Below are positions 28,290-36,573 of a stretch of 64,000 nucleotides of DNA, in pieces (position 1 is the first letter of the stretch; every line of letters starts with the position of its first letter). The notes beneath the pieces are model-generated. The model searched no databases and was not told where the DNA came from. It saw only the letters and a program-made list of their open reading frames with translations. A program made the position numbers and the translations under genes. The DNA comes from Bacteroidales bacterium. GTDB lineage: Bacteria; Bacteroidota; Bacteroidia; Bacteroidales; JAADJA01. The DNA is taken from contig JADHVR010000009.1 in NCBI GenBank assembly GCA_016783885.1, positions 1 to 64,000 on the forward strand. Reading direction: 5' to 3'.

Positions 28290-30194
28290 GTGGATATCAG
28301 GCAAATACTTTTAAAATACTGGGGTTTTTCTTCCTTCCGTCCTATGCAGGAAGATATTATTAATTCAATATTGGAAGGAAAGGATACACTTGCGCTGTTA
28401 CCTACCGGTGGTGGCAAATCCATCTGTTTCCAGATTCCCACTTTAGCTAAGGAAGGGTTAAACATCGTTGTTACTCCGCTCATAGCTTTAATGAAAGACC
28501 AGGTTGAAAATCTGAAAAAAAAAGGCATTAAGGCAGTTGCCATATATTCGGGCATGCATCCAAATGAAATAGAAGTAGCTGTTAACAACTGTACTTATAA
28601 TAATGTTAAGTTTTTGTATTTATCGCCCGAACGTCTTGAAACCGACCTGATAAAGCTTAACATTGAAAAAATGAAAGTCAATCTTCTAACTGTTGACGAA
28701 GCACATTGCATTTCACAATGGGGATATGATTTCCGTCCACCCTATCTTAAAATCTCAGATTTTCGGAAATATCTTCCAAACGTTCCTGTGATGGCGCTTA
28801 CCGCTACAGCTACTCCTGAAGTAGTACAGGACATACAGCAAAAATTAGCATTTTCTTCGCCAAATGTATTTCAAAGGAGTTTTGAGAGAAAGAACCTTAC
28901 TTATGTTGTTTTGAAAGAGGAAAACAAACTCAATCGTTTGCTCAAAGTTGTAAACAACCTGAAAGGAAGCGGCATAGTGTATATGAGAAGCAGAAAAAAA
29001 ACAGTTGAAATTGCAGAATTCCTGCAAAAAAATAAAATTACCGCTAATTATTATCACGCCGGACTTGATCATAAAAACAGGGAAGTCAGACAGAATTCCT
29101 GGATGCAAGGTAAAACACAGGTAATGGTGGCTACCAACGCTTTTGGGATGGGGATTGATAAACCGAACGTTAGATTTGTTGTTCATCTGGATATCACCGA
29201 CAGCCTTGAGGCTTATTTCCAGGAGGCAGGAAGAGCAGGGCGCGATGAAAAAAGGTCTTATGCTGTGCTTTTGTACGAAGATGCTGATATAATCGACGCA
29301 AAAAATAATTTAACAGCTCAATATCCCGAATTGAAAACCATCAGGCTGATTTACCAGGCTCTCGGTAATTTTTATCAATTGGCTATAGGCAGCGGAAAAG
29401 ACGTAAGTTTTGATTTTGAAATATCTGAGTTTAGCAGTAATTATAATTTTAAGCAACAAACAGTTTACAACTCTTTAAAATTCCTTGAAAAGGAAGGATA
29501 CATTTTATTACAGGAGATAATAGATGCCGATTCGAGAATACACTTTAAAACTACAAAAGAAGACCTTTATAAATTCCAGGTTGAGAACGTAAAATATGAC
29601 AAATTCATAAAAGTCCTGCTTCGCTCATACAGCGGTTTATTTACAGAATTTGTAAAAATAAATGAAAATGCAATTGCAAAAAGAATTGAATTAAATAAAG
29701 AGCAGGTTGAAAAGTATCTGCAATTACTCGAGAAATATGAAATCTTAACTTATGTAAAACGTAAGCAGAAACCACAAATCACATTTCTGGCTGAACGCCA
29801 GGATTCAAAAGACATTTATATTTCGGACGAAAATTACAGGGACAGGAAAAAAGCATCTGAGAAAAGACTCCGGTCGGTTTTACAATATGTTTCAAATAAT
29901 AATAAATGCCGCAGTCAGCAGCTTCTTGAATATTTTGGCGAAACCAATACAAAGCGTTGCGGCAGATGCGATGTTTGTATCGAACGGAATAAAATAGAAT
30001 TAAGCGAACTTGAATTCGATATAGTTTTAAAACATATTAAACCCATATTAAAATCGAAATCCTGCACCGTTGAAGAAATTACAAAAGAAGTCAAAGGTGT
30101 TAACGAGGATAAAATAATTAAGGTAGTTCAATGGTTATTGGATAATGATAAACTTTATTACGATGATCAACGGAAGTTATCGTGGAAAAGCTGA
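28290..30194 (+). CDS. recQ: ATP-dependent DNA helicase RecQ
   Basis: This 3'-5' helicase has a Q-like motif (FSSFRPMQEDII), Walker A LLPTGGGKS, DEAH box TVDEAHCISQWG, motif III ALTATAT and motif VI EAGRAGRDE. A RecQ-Ct zinc-binding region carries CRSQQLLEYFG and CGRCDVC, and a short C-terminal domain follows. The 634 residues are normal. The start is GTG at 28290, 12 nt after the M23 peptidase stop, so the two may be co-transcribed. Confidence 0.95.
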   Translation: MDIRQILLKYWGFSSFRPMQEDIINSILEGKDTLALLPTGGGKSICFQIPTLAKEGLNIVVTPLIALMKDQVENLKKKGIKAVAIYSGMHPNEIEVAVNNCTYNNVKFLYLSPERLETDLIKLNIEKMKVNLLTVDEAHCISQWGYDFRPPYLKISDFRKYLPNVPVMALTATATPEVVQDIQQKLAFSSPNVFQRSFERKNLTYVVLKEENKLNRLLKVVNNLKGSGIVYMRSRKKTVEIAEFLQKNKITANYYHAGLDHKNREVRQNSWMQGKTQVMVATNAFGMGIDKPNVRFVVHLDITDSLEAYFQEAGRAGRDEKRSYAVLLYEDADIIDAKNNLTAQYPELKTIRLIYQALGNFYQLAIGSGKDVSFDFEISEFSSNYNFKQQTVYNSLKFLEKEGYILLQEIIDADSRIHFKTTKEDLYKFQVENVKYDKFIKVLLRSYSGLFTEFVKINENAIAKRIELNKEQVEKYLQLLEKYEILTYVKRKQKPQITFLAERQDSKDIYISDENYRDRKKASEKRLRSVLQYVSNNNKCRSQQLLEYFGETNTKRCGRCDVCIERNKIELSELEFDIVLKHIKPILKSKSCTVEEITKEVKGVNEDKIIKVVQWLLDNDKLYYDDQRKLSWKS

Positions 30195-30211
30195 TGAAAA
30201 TAATGACTAAC

Positions 30212-30262
30212 GCTTTTTCGGATTTAGGCGTGGGAATACAGCGAAGGCTAATCCGAAAGAGC
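30212..30262. repeat. Inverted repeat after recQ
   Basis: GCTTTTTCGGATT (30212-30224) pairs with AATCCGAAAGAGC (30250-30262) with one mismatch, enclosing a 25-nt loop. No U-tract follows, so it is probably part of a dispersed palindromic element. Confidence 0.55.
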
Positions 30263-30272
30263 AGGTAGGGCA

Positions 30273-30333
30273 GACATGTCAGGTCGATTCCGATAATTAT
30301 CGGAAGGACTGTGTGCAAGAGACCTGACTTGTC
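30273..30333. repeat. Nested palindrome upstream of hicBA
   Basis: The outer arms GACATGTCAGGTC (30273-30285) and GACCTGACTTGTC (30321-30333) pair with one mismatch. Inside lies a perfect 18-base palindrome, TTCCGATAATTATCGGAA (30287-30304). The arrangement could form a cruciform. Confidence 0.6.
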
Positions 30334-30348
30334 GAAAAATATTATTTA

Positions 30349-30393
30349 TACTGCAAATATTATCTTATTTTTATTTATAATATTTTTGCAGTA
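30349..30393. promoter_or_regulatory. Inverted-repeat operator candidate of the hicBA cassette
   Basis: TACTGCAAATATTAT (30349-30363) faces ATAATATTTTTGCAGTA (30377-30393), giving a near-perfect inverted repeat of about 15 bases. Its right arm overlaps the first bases of the -7 box, the expected place for an autoregulatory operator of a type II toxin-antitoxin operon. Confidence 0.6.
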
Positions 30394-30399
30394 TCTTTG
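30392..30399 (+). promoter_or_regulatory. -7 element of the hicBA cassette
   Basis: TATCTTTG matches TAnnTTTG about 50 nt before the first small ORF. A consensus TTG is not obvious 20 nt upstream, which would suit a repressed or weak promoter. Confidence 0.5.
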
Positions 30400-30449
30400 C
30401 ATAAACAAGTCAATAAAGACTTTTTATATACCAAATATTATTTTAAAAT

Positions 30450-30587
30450 ATGGCATTAAAAGACCCAACAATGTTAAACAGAATAAATGATATAATGGGT
30501 TTGCCAAAAGAAGATAAAGACCATATTATTTACGTAATAGATGCAATGGTTAAATCTGTTAAATTAAGAAATATAGCTGCACTTTAA
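30450..30587 (+). CDS. 45-residue protein resembling the C-terminal tail of an XRE-type regulator
   Basis: This small ORF is too short for the ORF track. It begins ATG GCA TTA AAA and ends in LRNIAAL. The segment IMGLPKEDKDHIIYVIDAMVK resembles the C-terminal dimerisation helix that often follows the helix-turn-helix of XRE-family repressors in Bacteroidetes, but the DNA-binding part is absent. It lies 11 nt before hicB and behind the cassette promoter. It is either a genuine small third component or the remnant of a truncated repressor. Confidence 0.5.
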   Translation: MALKDPTMLNRINDIMGLPKEDKDHIIYVIDAMVKSVKLRNIAAL

Positions 30588-30598
30588 AATTATTAAAT

Positions 30599-30853
30599 AT
30601 GAAAGTAGAAAAAAGAAATATCAAACATTATCCTGTTTTAATTGAGCAAGACGAAGATAATTTATACATTGTAAGTTGCCCAAGTTTTAAGGGTTGCCAT
30701 TCTTATGGCGAAACTATTGACGAAGCAATGGATAATATTAGAGAAGTTATTGAGCTTTGCCTTGAAGAAGAACAAAATGATTACAAAAGAACAAATCGTT
30801 TTATCGGTTTTAGAGAAATGCAAATACAACAAAATATAGCAACTGCTCAATAA
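30599..30853 (+). CDS. hicB: HicB-family antitoxin
   Basis: The 84-residue protein has the HicB fold pattern (HYPVLIEQDEDNLYIVSCPSFKGCHSYGETIDEAMDNIREVIE), a degenerate RNase-H-like domain that binds and neutralises HicA. No helix-turn-helix is attached, so DNA binding for autoregulation may come through a separate region or through the small upstream ORF. It precedes hicA by 12 nt (antitoxin first). Confidence 0.88.
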   Translation: MKVEKRNIKHYPVLIEQDEDNLYIVSCPSFKGCHSYGETIDEAMDNIREVIELCLEEEQNDYKRTNRFIGFREMQIQQNIATAQ

Positions 30854-30865
30854 TAACCTTATATT

Positions 30866-31102
30866 ATGCCAGTATTACCAGTTTTCTCAGGAAAAATGTT
30901 TATAAAATTTCTAACGTCTATTGGTTTTGTTGAACTTAGAACAAAAGGCTCACACACAAGATTAAAACATCCTGACGGTAGAGTTACAACCGTACCAATT
31001 CACTCAAATAAAGATTTAGCCAAAGGTTTAGTAAGGAAGATAATACGCGAAGATTTAGAAATGACTCTGGATGAGTTTGTTGAGCTTTGGGATAAACAGT
31101 AA
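30866..31102 (+). CDS. hicA: HicA-family mRNA interferase toxin
   Basis: HicA is a small double-stranded-RNA-binding-fold toxin that cleaves mRNA independently of ribosomes. The core FIKFLTSIGFVELRTKGSH contains the catalytic histidine in GSHTRLKH, and the segment TVPIHSNKDLAKGLVRKIIR is diagnostic. The 78 residues are full length and apparently intact. It forms a cassette with hicB. Confidence 0.9.
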   Translation: MPVLPVFSGKMFIKFLTSIGFVELRTKGSHTRLKHPDGRVTTVPIHSNKDLAKGLVRKIIREDLEMTLDEFVELWDKQ

Positions 31103-31120
31103 AAAGCCCAACATCCACCT

Positions 31121-31166
31121 GGCGCAAGTCTTGTGTGCTGGCTTTTGTGCTTGACCGACTTGTGCC
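31121..31166. repeat. Palindromic element copy 1
   Basis: GGCGCAAGTC (31121-31130) pairs with GACTTGTGCC (31157-31166) with one mismatch. A second copy with the same arms lies at 31869-31915. The pair brackets the duplicated yifB fragment. Confidence 0.6.
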
Positions 31167-31280
31167 TTTCAATAAATCAATTTCTTCCTCCCCTCAGACT
31201 CTTCCATCCTGAACCTTCGGGATTCTGCCCTGCAAGTCCATTACTATAAACTCCGGAAGGTCTTTTCAAATCGTAAATTA

Positions 31281-31861
31281 TCAAACTCCCCAATTCTCCC
31301 TGTCGAGGCTACGGTATTGAATAGCTTCGGCGAGATGTTCTGTTTTTATTTCAGCTTCGTTATCCAGGTCGGCAATGGTACGGGCAACTTTTAATATCCT
31401 GTCGTAAGCTCTGGCTGAAAGGCTCAGCTTTTCCATCGCATTTTTCAATAAAGTCTGGCTAACTTCATCTAATTTGCATATTTGCCTTAACTGCCTGCTC
31501 GTCATCTGTGCATTGCAATATATCCCTTTTGAACCATCATATCTTTCATCCTGAATTTTTCTGGCAGCAACTACCCTCTTCCTTATGACTTCACTTTTTT
31601 CACTTGCCCTATCATCAGAAAGCTCCCGGAACGGAACAGGCACAACTTCAACATGAATATCAATCCTGTCTAATAGCGGCCCTGAAATTTTATTCAAATA
31701 CCGCTGAACAATTCCCGGAGCGCATGAACAATCTTTATCAGGATGGTTATAATAGCCACACGGGCAAGGATTCATTGCAGCTATTAGCATAAAGCTTGTC
31801 GGGTATTCAACAGACAGTTTAGCCCTGGAAATGGTTACTACCCTGTCTTCCATAGGTTGGC
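31281..31861 (-). pseudogene. Duplicated 3' fragment of yifB
   Basis: This encodes 190 residues that repeat the C-terminus of the full YifB protein next door. By eye only nine amino acids differ, most of them in one stretch near the end (NEAEIKT against SSEDINS). The fragment lacks the N-terminal Lon-like domain and the Walker A motif, and its apparent start is an internal Met (MEDRVV). Homology ends at about 31861, where a palindromic element begins. It is a partial tandem duplication and is unlikely to be functional. Confidence 0.9.
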
Positions 31862-31868
31862 CCCCACT

Positions 31869-31915
31869 GGCGCAAGTCTTCCAGCCATGGCAAGAGCACT
31901 GGCGAGACTTGTGCC
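31869..31915. repeat. Palindromic element copy 2
   Basis: GGCGCAAGTCT (31869-31879) pairs with AGACTTGTGCC (31905-31915) with one mismatch. It sits exactly between the duplicated fragment and the full yifB gene. Confidence 0.6.
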
Positions 31916-31919
31916 TTAC

Positions 31920-33458
31920 TCACACACCCCAATTCTCCCTATCCAAACTTCGGTATTGAATGGCTTCTGCCAGATGTTCTGAATTAATATCTTCGCTGCT
32001 GTCTAGGTCGGCAATGGTACGGGCTACTTTTAAAATCCTGTCGTAAGCCCTGGCTGAAAGGCTCAGCTTTTCCATCGCATTTTTCAATAAAGTCTGGCTA
32101 ACTTCATCTAATTTGCATATTTGCCTTAACTGCCTGCTCGTCATCTGTGCATTGCAATATATTCCTTTTGAACCATCATATCTTTCATCCTGAATTTTTC
32201 TGGCAGCAACTACCCTTTGCCTTATGATTTCACTTTTTTCACTTGCCCTATCATCAGAAAGCTCCCGGAACGGAACAGGCACAACTTCAACATGAATATC
32301 AACCCTGTCTAATAGCGGCCCTGAAATTTTATTCAAATACCGCTGAACAATTCCAGGAGCGCATGAACAATCTTTATCAGGATGGTTATAATAGCCACAC
32401 GGGCATGGATTCATTGCAGCTATTAGCATAAAGCTTGTCGGGTATTCAACAGACAGTTTAGCCCTGGAAATGGTTACTACCCTGTCTTCCATTGGCTGGC
32501 GCATCACTTCGAGGACAGTCCTTTTGAATTCAGGTAATTCGTCAAGGAAAAGGACGCCGTTATGAGCCAGTGAAATTTCACCCGGCTGAGGAAAAGTGCC
32601 TCCGCCAACTAATCCGGCATCGCTGATTGTATGATGAGGAGACCGGAAAGGGCGTACTGACACAAGAGAAGTATCTTTTGATAGTTTACCTGCAACCGAA
32701 TGAATTTTTGTCGTTTCAAGAGCCTCGTAAAGGTTTAACGGTGGCAAAATGGATGGAAGCCGTTTTGCCAGCATGGTTTTACCTGCGCCCGGAGGACCGA
32801 TCAGAATTGCGTTATGACCTCCTGCGGCAGCAATTTCCAGAGCGCGCTTTATGTTTTCCTGCCCTTTGACATCCGAAAAATCAAATTCGTATTCATTCAG
32901 ACAGGAATAAAATTCTTCTCTTGTATTAACAATTACCGGTTCGAAGGATGATTCATCACTAAAAAAATCGATCACCTCTTTAATATTTTCCATGCCATAA
33001 ACATCAAAGTCATTTACAATTGCAGCTTCCCTGGCATTTTGTTTCGGAAGAATAAAACCTTTGAAACCTTGTTTTCGGGCTTCGATGGCAATAGGAAGTG
33101 CGCCTTTAACCGGCTGCAAACTTCCATCTAAAGAAAGTTCGCCCATGATAAGATAATCGCTGATATTTTCACTTGTAATCTGTTCGGAAGCAGCAAGAAT
33201 TCCAATGGCAATTGTAAGGTCATAAGCTGAGCCTTCCTTCTTTAAATCAGCAGGCGCCATATTTATAGTGATCTTCAATCCGGGCCATTTATAACCTGTA
33301 CTGTTCAGGGCTGCCCATATACGCTGCTGGCTTTCCTTCACTGCATTGTCAGGCAATCCTACAAGGTGAAACTTGGAACCCCTGCCAATATACACCTCAA
33401 CGGTTATGGTGATGGCGTCAATGCCTATTAAAGTACTTCCGTAGGTTTTTACGAGCAT
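31920..33458 (-). CDS. yifB: YifB/ComM-family Mg-chelatase-like AAA+ ATPase
   Basis: The N-terminal Lon-protease-like domain (about 1-170) is followed by an AAA+ Mg-chelatase-type domain with Walker A GPPGAGKT, Walker [10 protein letters not shown] and the [17 protein letters not shown] segment. A C-terminal lid carries a cysteine cluster ([17 protein letters not shown]). The 512 residues are standard. ComM relatives are branch-migration helicases in natural transformation; a role in DNA uptake or recombination is therefore plausible. Its 3' third is duplicated immediately downstream. Confidence 0.95.
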   Translation of the reverse strand: MLVKTYGSTLIGIDAITITVEVYIGRGSKFHLVGLPDNAVKESQQRIWAALNSTGYKWPGLKITINMAPADLKKEGSAYDLTIAIGILAASEQITSENISDYLIMGELSLDGSLQPVKGALPIAIEARKQGFKGFILPKQNAREAAIVNDFDVYGMENIKEVIDFFSDESSFEPVIVNTREEFYSCLNEYEFDFSDVKGQENIKRALEIAAAGGHNAILIGPPGAGKTMLAKRLPSILPPLNLYEALETTKIHSVAGKLSKDTSLVSVRPFRSPHHTISDAGLVGGGTFPQPGEISLAHNGVLFLDELPEFKRTVLEVMRQPMEDRVVTISRAKLSVEYPTSFMLIAAMNPCPCGYYNHPDKDCSCAPGIVQRYLNKISGPLLDRVDIHVEVVPVPFRELSDDRASEKSEIIRQRVVAARKIQDERYDGSKGIYCNAQMTSRQLRQICKLDEVSQTLLKNAMEKLSLSARAYDRILKVARTIADLDSSEDINSEHLAEAIQYRSLDRENWGV

Positions 33459-33493
33459 GATAATTTTTCAACTCAAACAAAAAAATAATTCGG

Positions 33494-34486
33494 TTACCTT
33501 CCGGGCTTATAACCCGACTTGCTCAATATTTTTTGTGCATCGTATTCATTCATCAATTCATTCAATGAAATTCCAGTATGATTGTTCATGTATTCTCTGA
33601 CTATCTGCCAGCCAATCCACCAGCCAAGCCGGGGAGGAGATTCATTTCCAAAATATGAAGTAAACGGGCTGTCAAGAATAAATTTTTGCAATTTCTGTTT
33701 TTCGGTTGAATAAAGTAATTCGTTTTCAATAAGAAATGCCCAGATATACCCTTCATTATCTTCTGCCCATTTCATTTGTTTTTCGGTATAATCTATTTTA
33801 AGCGAATCCTCAACATCAGGCATCATTGCATCAATAAACCAGAGAATTTTCCCTTCATTCATCATTAAATCGAGCAAAGTGCTTCCGGTTCTTTTATAAT
33901 TTATTTTGCTTCTTGCAATTTCATTCATACAATCTCTTGCTATATATTCCTTTCTGAATTTCCTGATACGGTATGCCGGTAATCCCAGGTTTTTGTATTT
34001 AGGATAATTCTCACCAAGATACATATCAAGTGCAATTAATAAATTGTTATCATAATATTGAACAGGGTATTCATAATCAAAACCGGAGATATAAGTATAG
34101 ATTTCCGGTATTATGCCTTTGGGATAATAGTACCTGTAATGCTTTAGAGCCTTTGTTAATTCTAATTCAAGTTCGTTAAGATTCGGATAAACTTTATTGC
34201 AATCCTCGCTCACACTGATAAGTAATGTGTCGCTGATAAAATCATATATCTTTAAGGTGTCGTTAAGATCGCCGTCAAGGAAAATCCTGAATTCAGGTTG
34301 CAGGCGTTTTAATTCTTCTTTAAGGTTGTTTTTTTCTAATGTAAAAAGAGCCTGTCCGTATCTTTGTATTTTGATTTTTTTTATTTTAATATCGGAAATA
34401 TCGACATCCAGCCTGTTGGTGGAGGTTTTACACGAAAAGAATAATACAGAAATAAGAATAAAAATTAAAAAATATCTGTTAAACAT
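33494..34486 (-). CDS. gldB: GldB-family lipoprotein
   Basis: This 330-residue lipoprotein starts with a signal sequence and lipobox (LFFSC, Cys about residue 19). The sequence matches GldB-type proteins: FRIFLDGDLND, ISGFDYEYPVQYYDNNLLIALDMYLGENY and the late LGWWIGWQIV. GldB is needed for gliding in Flavobacterium but is kept in many non-gliding Bacteroidetes, so surface motility cannot be inferred from it alone. It lies 35 nt downstream of yifB's start and reads in the same direction. Confidence 0.85.
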   Translation of the reverse strand: MFNRYFLIFILISVLFFSCKTSTNRLDVDISDIKIKKIKIQRYGQALFTLEKNNLKEELKRLQPEFRIFLDGDLNDTLKIYDFISDTLLISVSEDCNKVYPNLNELELELTKALKHYRYYYPKGIIPEIYTYISGFDYEYPVQYYDNNLLIALDMYLGENYPKYKNLGLPAYRIRKFRKEYIARDCMNEIARSKINYKRTGSTLLDLMMNEGKILWFIDAMMPDVEDSLKIDYTEKQMKWAEDNEGYIWAFLIENELLYSTEKQKLQKFILDSPFTSYFGNESPPRLGWWIGWQIVREYMNNHTGISLNELMNEYDAQKILSKSGYKPGR

Positions 34487-34578
34487 AACAATGATTAACT
34501 TTATAATTATTCACTAAAATATAAAAAAAATGCCAATTACTTAATAATTGACATTTCTTTACATAATAATATTTTTTA

Positions 34579-35217
34579 TTAAAGAATCTTCCACCCAACA
34601 CTTATAAGGAATACGTTGTTTTTAAATTCTCCTACATCGTCAGAAGAAGCATTATCAGGTTTGTCATACAAATTGCTAAGACCCAATTCGTAACGAAGGT
34701 CAATTGTAAGCATCAGTACATCGACTCCTGCACCTAATTGCAAACCCCAGTTCATATCTTTAAATGAATCTTTATAATCATCGTCCGTTTCCTGATCAAC
34801 TCCGTTAACAGACAAGTCAAAATTTTTATTTACCACAAATGAAGCAACGGGTCCGGCTTGAAGTCTGACATTGATCTTTGAAATGTCAATAATTTTGTAA
34901 CCTAATAAAACAGGAACGTCAATAGTGCTGAGTTTGATAGTTTGTTCTATTGAAGGAGAAGAACCTCCGGCAATATCATATTTTAATTCACCTTTTTTTA
35001 ATGTAAAGTACGCCTCTGGTTGAATGTGCAATTTTTTACCCAGCCTTAAGAACACACCTGCCTGAAATCCGTTTTTAGCAGCCTCCGTATAATCGCTAAC
35101 ATCTGTTGTTAATTTGCTCATTGTGAATGCTCCCTTTATTCCGAAATTTATTGGAAGCTGTGCAAATGTATATGAGCACAGAAAAATAATAATTGAAATT
35201 AAAAAGATCTTTTTCAT
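34579..35217 (-). CDS. Outer-membrane beta-barrel protein (PF13568-type)
   Basis: A signal peptide (MKKIFLISIIIFLCSYTFAQ) is followed by an eight-stranded-barrel-like sequence: INFGIKGAFTMSKL, GFQAGVFLRLGKKLHIQPEAYFTLKKGEL, VPVLLGYKII and the C-terminal VFLISVGWKIL. This pattern is typical of the small porin-like proteins abundant in Bacteroidetes. The substrate or role is unknown. Confidence 0.85.
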   Translation of the reverse strand: MKKIFLISIIIFLCSYTFAQLPINFGIKGAFTMSKLTTDVSDYTEAAKNGFQAGVFLRLGKKLHIQPEAYFTLKKGELKYDIAGGSSPSIEQTIKLSTIDVPVLLGYKIIDISKINVRLQAGPVASFVVNKNFDLSVNGVDQETDDDYKDSFKDMNWGLQLGAGVDVLMLTIDLRYELGLSNLYDKPDNASSDDVGEFKNNVFLISVGWKIL

Positions 35218-35356
35218 GATTGTAGAATTTTAATTTAATTAAATTAATTTTTAGCAAAAATAATAACTTACAAGATATTAAGAGCATAAATCGGAAAATA
35301 AATTAATTATTTATTAAGACTAAGGTTGAGGAGGAAGAAATAATATGTATGCGTGG

Positions 35357-35411
35357 TATTCGTCAGACCACTGCGCGCATGGCATACGCACCGGCAGTGG
35401 TCAGACGAATA
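35357..35411. repeat. 18-base inverted repeat
   Basis: TATTCGTCAGACCACTGC (35357-35374) pairs with GCAGTGGTCAGACGAATA (35394-35411) over 17 of 18 bases, with a 19-nt loop that contains GCATACGCAC. It is a strong hairpin or cruciform without a U-tract. Confidence 0.65.
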
Positions 35412-35495
35412 ATAGGGGGAATAAGGGGAAATAAAGTATTTTTGCAACAGTGGAATAATAGAATCCCGAAATTTTGGGAAACAATTAAACAATCG

Positions 35496-35647
35496 GTAAC
35501 TAATCAGTGATTGAATTTAATTTCGTTATATTGTTGAAAAATCAGAAAATAAATACCAATTATCCCCTTCTGGAAGGGGTGTAGGGGTAGGAATATATAC
35601 AAATACTATTTATTTTCTGATTTTTCATTGGCACACTGATTAGTTAC
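35496..35647. mobile_element. MITE-like element, copy 1, with 8-bp target duplication
   Basis: The 152-bp element has perfect 14-base terminal inverted repeats, GTAACTAATCAGTG (35496-35509) and CACTGATTAGTTAC (35634-35647). A perfect inner 19-base inverted repeat, AAAAATCAGAAAATAAATA (35537-35555 and 35607-35625), lies within it. It is flanked by the direct repeat AACAATCG (35488-35495 and 35648-35655), a likely target-site duplication. It encodes nothing. A homologous element lies at 53405-53559. Confidence 0.75.
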
Positions 35648-35734
35648 AACAATCGGGCAATGGGGCAATAGAGCAATGGAACAATTACTTTAATAAAAAT
35701 AAATCCGGATTATAAAAAAATATCCTTAAATCAT

Positions 35735-35742
35735 TATTTTTG
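35735..35742 (+). promoter_or_regulatory. -7 element for the 35768 gene
   Basis: TATTTTTG matches the Bacteroidetes -7 consensus 25 nt before the start codon. No clear TTG lies at -33. Confidence 0.45.
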
Positions 35743-35767
35743 CTGATGAATTTAATAATTAACATAT

Positions 35768-36445
35768 ATGAGAAAAAAAATAATTATTTCAATAATTCTA
35801 TTGATTTATGGCATACAAGGCTTTGCCCAGATAAAGCCCTTCCGGTTCGGTTTTAAAGTAGCGCCAAACATCGCCTGGATATCGCCCGATTCTAAAACCT
35901 ATAAATCTGACGGATCAGTTATAGGATTTTCCTGGGGCTTTCTCGCTGATTTTACTTTAACTGAAAATTATTTTGTAAAAACAGGGTTCAATATGGATTA
36001 TCACAGCGGAAAACTCGAATATCCTCATACTATCCCTCCTGATACCGGAACAATGCACCGTAAGTATAACCTGAGATATCTCCAAATACCTCTGACACTA
36101 AAGATGAGGACCAATAAATTCGGGAAGTTTGCATATTTCGGAGAAATTGGTTTTGGAACATCATTCAACCTGAGAGCGAAATCAAAGGATGAATTTATAT
36201 ACAATAACGGGCAAAACACCTATGATACAGAAGATATAAAGGATGAGATTGTTTTTATGAAGGAATCTATTATATTAGGTATCGGCATTGAATATTTTGT
36301 TGACGAATCAACTTCAATTATTGCCGAACTAACTTTTAATCACGGTATTTCAAATGTCCTGAAAGGTGAAAACACAGCGGATCCTAACATAAAACAAAAA
36401 GGATTTTTGTATTACTTTGAATTGAATATTGGAGTTATGTTTTGA
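35768..36445 (+). CDS. Outer-membrane beta-barrel protein, possibly PorT-like
   Basis: A signal peptide (MRKKIIISIILLIYGIQGFAQ) precedes a 200-residue barrel: FRFGFKVAPNIAWISPDS, FLADFTLTENYFVKTGFNMDY, LRYLQIPLTLKMRT, GEIGFGTSFNLRA and YYFELNIGVMF. This is a porin-like PF13568 pattern. The GFKVAPNIxW start and length are reminiscent of the T9SS accessory barrel PorT, but I cannot assign it with confidence. It precedes nadE with a 128-nt gap full of short repeats. Confidence 0.8.
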   Translation: MRKKIIISIILLIYGIQGFAQIKPFRFGFKVAPNIAWISPDSKTYKSDGSVIGFSWGFLADFTLTENYFVKTGFNMDYHSGKLEYPHTIPPDTGTMHRKYNLRYLQIPLTLKMRTNKFGKFAYFGEIGFGTSFNLRAKSKDEFIYNNGQNTYDTEDIKDEIVFMKESIILGIGIEYFVDESTSIIAELTFNHGISNVLKGENTADPNIKQKGFLYYFELNIGVMF

Positions 36446-36465
36446 AAATAAAAAAATGCAAATTT

Positions 36466-36545
36466 TAAATGACGACTGAATGACTATTGAATGACTACTG
36501 AATGACTATCAATGACTATTGAATGACCAATGACTTAATGACTAA
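36466..36545. repeat. Tandem degenerate TGACTATTGAA repeats
   Basis: About eight units of the type (A)ATGACTA(TT/CT/TC)(G)A follow one another between the beta-barrel gene and nadE. Bases 36508-36527 match 15412-15431 exactly in reverse complement, and similar units precede gcvP. Confidence 0.65.
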
Positions 36546-36573
36546 TAATTAAATACTTTAAATTTAACAAGAC

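Larger units (their letters stand above)
35218..35767. other. Repeat-rich 550-nt intergenic region
   Basis: No gene was found between the two divergent beta-barrel genes. The region holds a -7-like CAAAAATA (minus strand, 35255-35262), an 18-base inverted repeat (35357-35411), a MITE-like element with target duplication (35488-35655) and a TATTTTTG box (35735-35742) shortly before the next gene. Confidence 0.7.

Noticed and set aside
31604-31792. Plus-strand ORFs inside both yifB copies (31604 and 32243)
   Set aside because: They mirror the minus-strand coding sequence; near-identity between them only reflects the duplication.
35496-35647. Rho-independent terminator
   Set aside because: The inverted repeats are too long and too far apart, and the 8-bp flanking duplication fits transposition better.
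36466-36545. CRISPR array
   Set aside because: The units are about 10-12 nt, degenerate and without unique spacers of constant length; no cas genes are present.
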